Positions 5,102 through 7,164 of a DNA stretch of 7,164 nucleotides are shown piece by piece. A program made the position numbers and the translations under genes. Position 1 is the first letter of the stretch. Each line of letters begins with the position of its first letter. The notes beneath the pieces were generated by a model that ran no database searches, had not been told where the DNA came from, and saw only the letters and a list, made by a program, of their open reading frames with translations. Source of the stretch: an uncultured Oscillospiraceae bacterium. GTDB lineage: Bacteria; Bacillota; Clostridia; Oscillospirales; Acutalibacteraceae. Location: contig USQH01000072.1 in NCBI GenBank assembly GCA_900556765.1, forward strand, positions 1-7,164, in the 5' to 3' direction.

Positions 5102-6493
5102 TCAATCGGCAGAGTTGCCGGAAAGATACTCGTGAATAGATTTTGCGGCTGTTTTTCCTGCGCCCATGGCGAGAATGACGGTCGCGGCACCGGTAACGGC
5201 ATCGCCGCCGGCATATACACCGTCCATCGTGGTTTTCATTGTCTCCTCGTCGACAACAAGGCAGCCGCGGCGGTTGGTTTCCAGCTTGTCGCAGGATGAA
5301 GTTATCAGCTTGTTAGGTGAATTGCCGATAGCCATTATAACTGCATCGACAGGCAGTTCATACTCACTGCCCGCCACCTCGACAGGACGGCGGCGACCGC
5401 TTGCATCCGGCTCACCAAGCTCCATCTTTACGCAGGTGACCGAGTTGACACAGCCCTGTTCATCACCGTTTATCTTTTTAATATTATTAAGCAGTAAAAA
5501 CTCTATGCCTTCCTCTTTCGCGTGATGTATTTCCTCGTTACGGGCAGGCATCTCTTCTTCGGAGCGGCGATAGATTATGTAAACCTTATCTGCTCCGAGA
5601 CGTTTTGCCGAACGGGCGGCATCCATTGCTACGTTGCCGCCGCCGATAACTGCGGCTGTACGGAATTTATAAAGCGGAGTATCGTAATTTTCATCAAAAG
5701 CGCGCATAAGATTTATGCGGGTCAAAAACTCGTTTGCCGAGAAAACGCCGCTCAGGTTCTCGCCCTCGATACCCATAAAGTTGGGCAGTCCGGCGCCGCT
5801 GCCGATAAAAACAGCCTTGTAACCCATATCAAACAGTTCGTCAACGGTAAGCACCTGGCCGATAACCATGTTGGTCATGACCTCTACGCCCATTTTTTTG
5901 AGGTTTTCAACCTCCTTGCGGACGACGCGCTTAGGCAGACGAAACTCGGGTATACCGTACGACAAAACGCCGCCTGCAGTATGGAACGCCTCAAAAACGG
6001 TGACCTTGTAACCGTATTTTGCAAGATCGCCGGCACAAGTCAGTCCTGACGGGCCGCCGCCGATAACGGCAACCTTGATTTCGTTGGATTCAACAGGCTC
6101 GGCGCTGTCACAATCGGTCATGCAGTCGGCAACATAGCGTTCAAGCCTGCCGATGGCAACGCTCTCGCCCTTTATTCCGCGAACACACTTAGCTTCGCAC
6201 TGAGTTTCCTGCGGACAAACGCGGCCGCATACAGCGGGCAGCGAGCTTGTGGATTTGATTATTGCATACGCTCCTGCGATATCTCCCGCGGCAACGCGCT
6301 CGATAAACTCGGGAATACGCACATTAACGGGGCATCCCGAAACGCATGGCTTATGCTTACAATTAAGGCAGCGTGATGCTTCGGCGGCAGCCATTTCGGC
6401 GGTGTAGCCGAGGGCGACCTCGTCAAAATTAGTCGCACGGACCTTTGGATCCTGCTCGGGCATTGCCGTGCGTCCGATCTTCATATCAGCCAT
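5102..6493 (-). CDS. nfnB: NADH-dependent ferredoxin:NADP+ oxidoreductase, large subunit NfnB (GltD-like)
   Basis: This is the large flavoprotein subunit of NfnAB, which couples reversible electron transfer between NADPH, NAD+ and reduced ferredoxin by flavin-based electron bifurcation in the cytosol. The 463-residue protein resembles the glutamate synthase small chain. It has two N-terminal cysteine clusters for 4Fe-4S centres (C42, C45, C50, C54 and C89, C93, C99, C103) and an FAD-binding VIGGGPSG (143-150). A second nucleotide-binding site, VIGGGNVAMDAARSAKRLGA (282-301), is probably for NADPH. The flavin-site AGGDAVTGAATV (428-439) follows. The ATG at 6493 overlaps the nfnA stop by 8 bp, with a G-rich ribosome binding site upstream. 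There is no glutamine amidotransferase or synthase large chain nearby, and the partner is FNR-like. That favours Nfn over glutamate synthase. Sulfide dehydrogenase (SudA) is an older name for such proteins. Confidence 0.9.
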   Translation of the reverse strand: MADMKIGRTAMPEQDPKVRATNFDEVALGYTAEMAAAEASRCLNCKHKPCVSGCPVNVRIPEFIERVAAGDIAGAYAIIKSTSSLPAVCGRVCPQETQCEAKCVRGIKGESVAIGRLERYVADCMTDCDSAEPVESNEIKVAVIGGGPSGLTCAGDLAKYGYKVTVFEAFHTAGGVLSYGIPEFRLPKRVVRKEVENLKKMGVEVMTNMVIGQVLTVDELFDMGYKAVFIGSGAGLPNFMGIEGENLSGVFSANEFLTRINLMRAFDENYDTPLYKFRTAAVIGGGNVAMDAARSAKRLGADKVYIIYRRSEEEMPARNEEIHHAKEEGIEFLLLNNIKKINGDEQGCVNSVTCVKMELGEPDASGRRRPVEVAGSEYELPVDAVIMAIGNSPNKLITSSCDKLETNRRGCLVVDEETMKTTMDGVYAGGDAVTGAATVILAMGAGKTAAKSIHEYLSGNSAD

Positions 6494-7164
6494 TGTCAGT
6501 TCCCCCCATTTTCATCAAATTGCAATACTCATCGCGTGCTTTACGCTCCTGCTCGGCGTATATTCTGCTGCGCTTAATAGCTTCATCGAAGTCGACCAGA
6601 TGTCCGTCGAAATCGGGACCGTCAACACAGGCGAACTTTACCTCGCCGTCAACGGTAACGCGGCAGCAGCCGCACATCCCCGTTCCGTCGATCATATACG
6701 AGTTCATGCTGATGAGCGTTTTTATTCCGTATTCTTTTGTCAGATTGCAAACGGCACGCATCATCGGCAGCGGACCGATAGCTATAACAAAATCATAGCC
6801 GGCGCCTGCTTCGATTTGCTTTTTGAGAGCGTCGGTAACGAAGCCCTTGTTGCCGTTGGAGCCGTCGTCGGTCATCAGAATAAGATTGTCGCTTGCCGCA
6901 GTCATCTCGTCCTCAAGAATAATGAGGTCGGTGTTGCGGAAACCGGCGATCATATCGACCGCGATGCCTTTTTCTTTCATAGACTTTGCCTGCGGATACG
7001 CAATGGCACAACCGGCTCCTCCGCCGATTACGGCTGCCTTTTTTATACCGTCATGCTCGGTTGCTTTTCCGAGAGGACCGACAAAATCAAGTATGCTGTC
7101 CCCCTCGTTATATGTGTCAAGCAGCATCGTTGTCTTGCCGACCTTTTGAAAAATGATCTCAACC
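6486..7164 (-). CDS. nfnA: Ferredoxin:NADP+ oxidoreductase small subunit NfnA (5' end outside window)
   Basis: This is the FNR-like subunit that binds NAD(H), FAD and a 2Fe-2S cluster and forms the bifurcating complex with NfnB. The frame stays open through the right edge, reading VEIIFQKVGKTTMLLDTYNEGD, so the Met at 7127 is internal and the true start lies outside. About 225 residues are visible. Motifs seen are DFVGPLG, the nucleotide-binding AAVIGGGAGCAIAYPQAKSM, and VIAIGPLPMMRAV. Near the C-terminus, DGTGMCGCCRV with KFACVDGPDFDGH holds an Asp and Cys residues with the spacing expected for the Asp/3-Cys 2Fe-2S site reported for NfnA. There is an extra Cys between the usual two (CGCC). 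The gene overlaps nfnB by 8 bp, so the two are surely co-transcribed. PyrK/SudB-type flavoproteins are the near relatives. Confidence 0.92.
   Translation of the reverse strand, partial: VEIIFQKVGKTTMLLDTYNEGDSILDFVGPLGKATEHDGIKKAAVIGGGAGCAIAYPQAKSMKEKGIAVDMIAGFRNTDLIILEDEMTAASDNLILMTDDGSNGNKGFVTDALKKQIEAGAGYDFVIAIGPLPMMRAVCNLTKEYGIKTLISMNSYMIDGTGMCGCCRVTVDGEVKFACVDGPDFDGHLVDFDEAIKRSRIYAEQERKARDEYCNLMKMGGTDNG

Noticed and set aside
4369..5299. Plus-strand frames of 175 and 204 codons across the M23 gene and the nfnB end
   Set aside because: They run antisense through a conserved LytM domain and, in one case, through the terminator and promoter region, with no recognisable domain.
5522..6049. 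Plus-strand frame of 175 codons inside nfnB
   Set aside because: It is antisense to the FAD/NADPH-binding core of nfnB and has no family resemblance.
5102..6493. Reading nfnB as glutamate synthase small chain (gltD)
   Set aside because: The protein is homologous to GltD, but it overlaps an FNR-like 2Fe-2S subunit and no synthase large chain is in view, so NfnAB is the better call.

Overview
The window looks like chromosomal DNA from a Firmicute of class Clostridia, possibly an Oscillospirales/Ruminococcaceae-type anaerobe. This rests on mid-range GC, Gram-positive style ribosome binding sites, an NfnAB-type flavin electron-bifurcating enzyme, an rplS-rbgA pair ordered as in Bacillus, and a spoIVFA/spoIVFB-like protease pair. 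The exact genus is inference. All seven protein genes lie on the minus strand, so the window reads right to left. There is no mobile element, CRISPR array, tRNA or rRNA, and no gene-free stretch over 300 bases.

In transcription order: (1) nfnA (cut by the right edge) and nfnB overlap by 8 bp and encode the two subunits of NADH-dependent ferredoxin:NADP+ oxidoreductase. They end at a strong intrinsic terminator. (2) A membrane-anchored LytM/M23 metallopeptidase and a short M50 site-2-protease-like protein overlap by 4 bp (GTGA). The arrangement matches the spoIVFA-spoIVFB operon, and a sigma-E-like promoter lies just before them, its -35 overlapping the nfn terminator's T-tract. (3) A clear housekeeping promoter then starts a second pair of overlapping genes: a large radical SAM protein (TIGR03960-like) and its partner, a TIGR03936/DUF2344 protein. 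Both families are conserved and of unknown function. (4) A near-consensus promoter with an extended -10 drives rplS (ribosomal protein L19) through a leader of about 135 nt that can fold into a closed multi-branch structure, a candidate L19 autoregulatory leader. (5) After a strong terminator comes rbgA (YlqF), a circularly permuted GTPase for 50S assembly, cut by the left edge.

The window therefore joins four functions: redox balance (Nfn), a probable sporulation signalling protease, an uncharacterised radical-SAM pair, and ribosome assembly. The least understood part is the radical SAM/DUF2344 pair. The most testable new points are the separate predicted promoters for the protease pair and the radical SAM pair, the apparently intact LytM active site, the M50 protein without a CBS domain, and the rplS leader fold.
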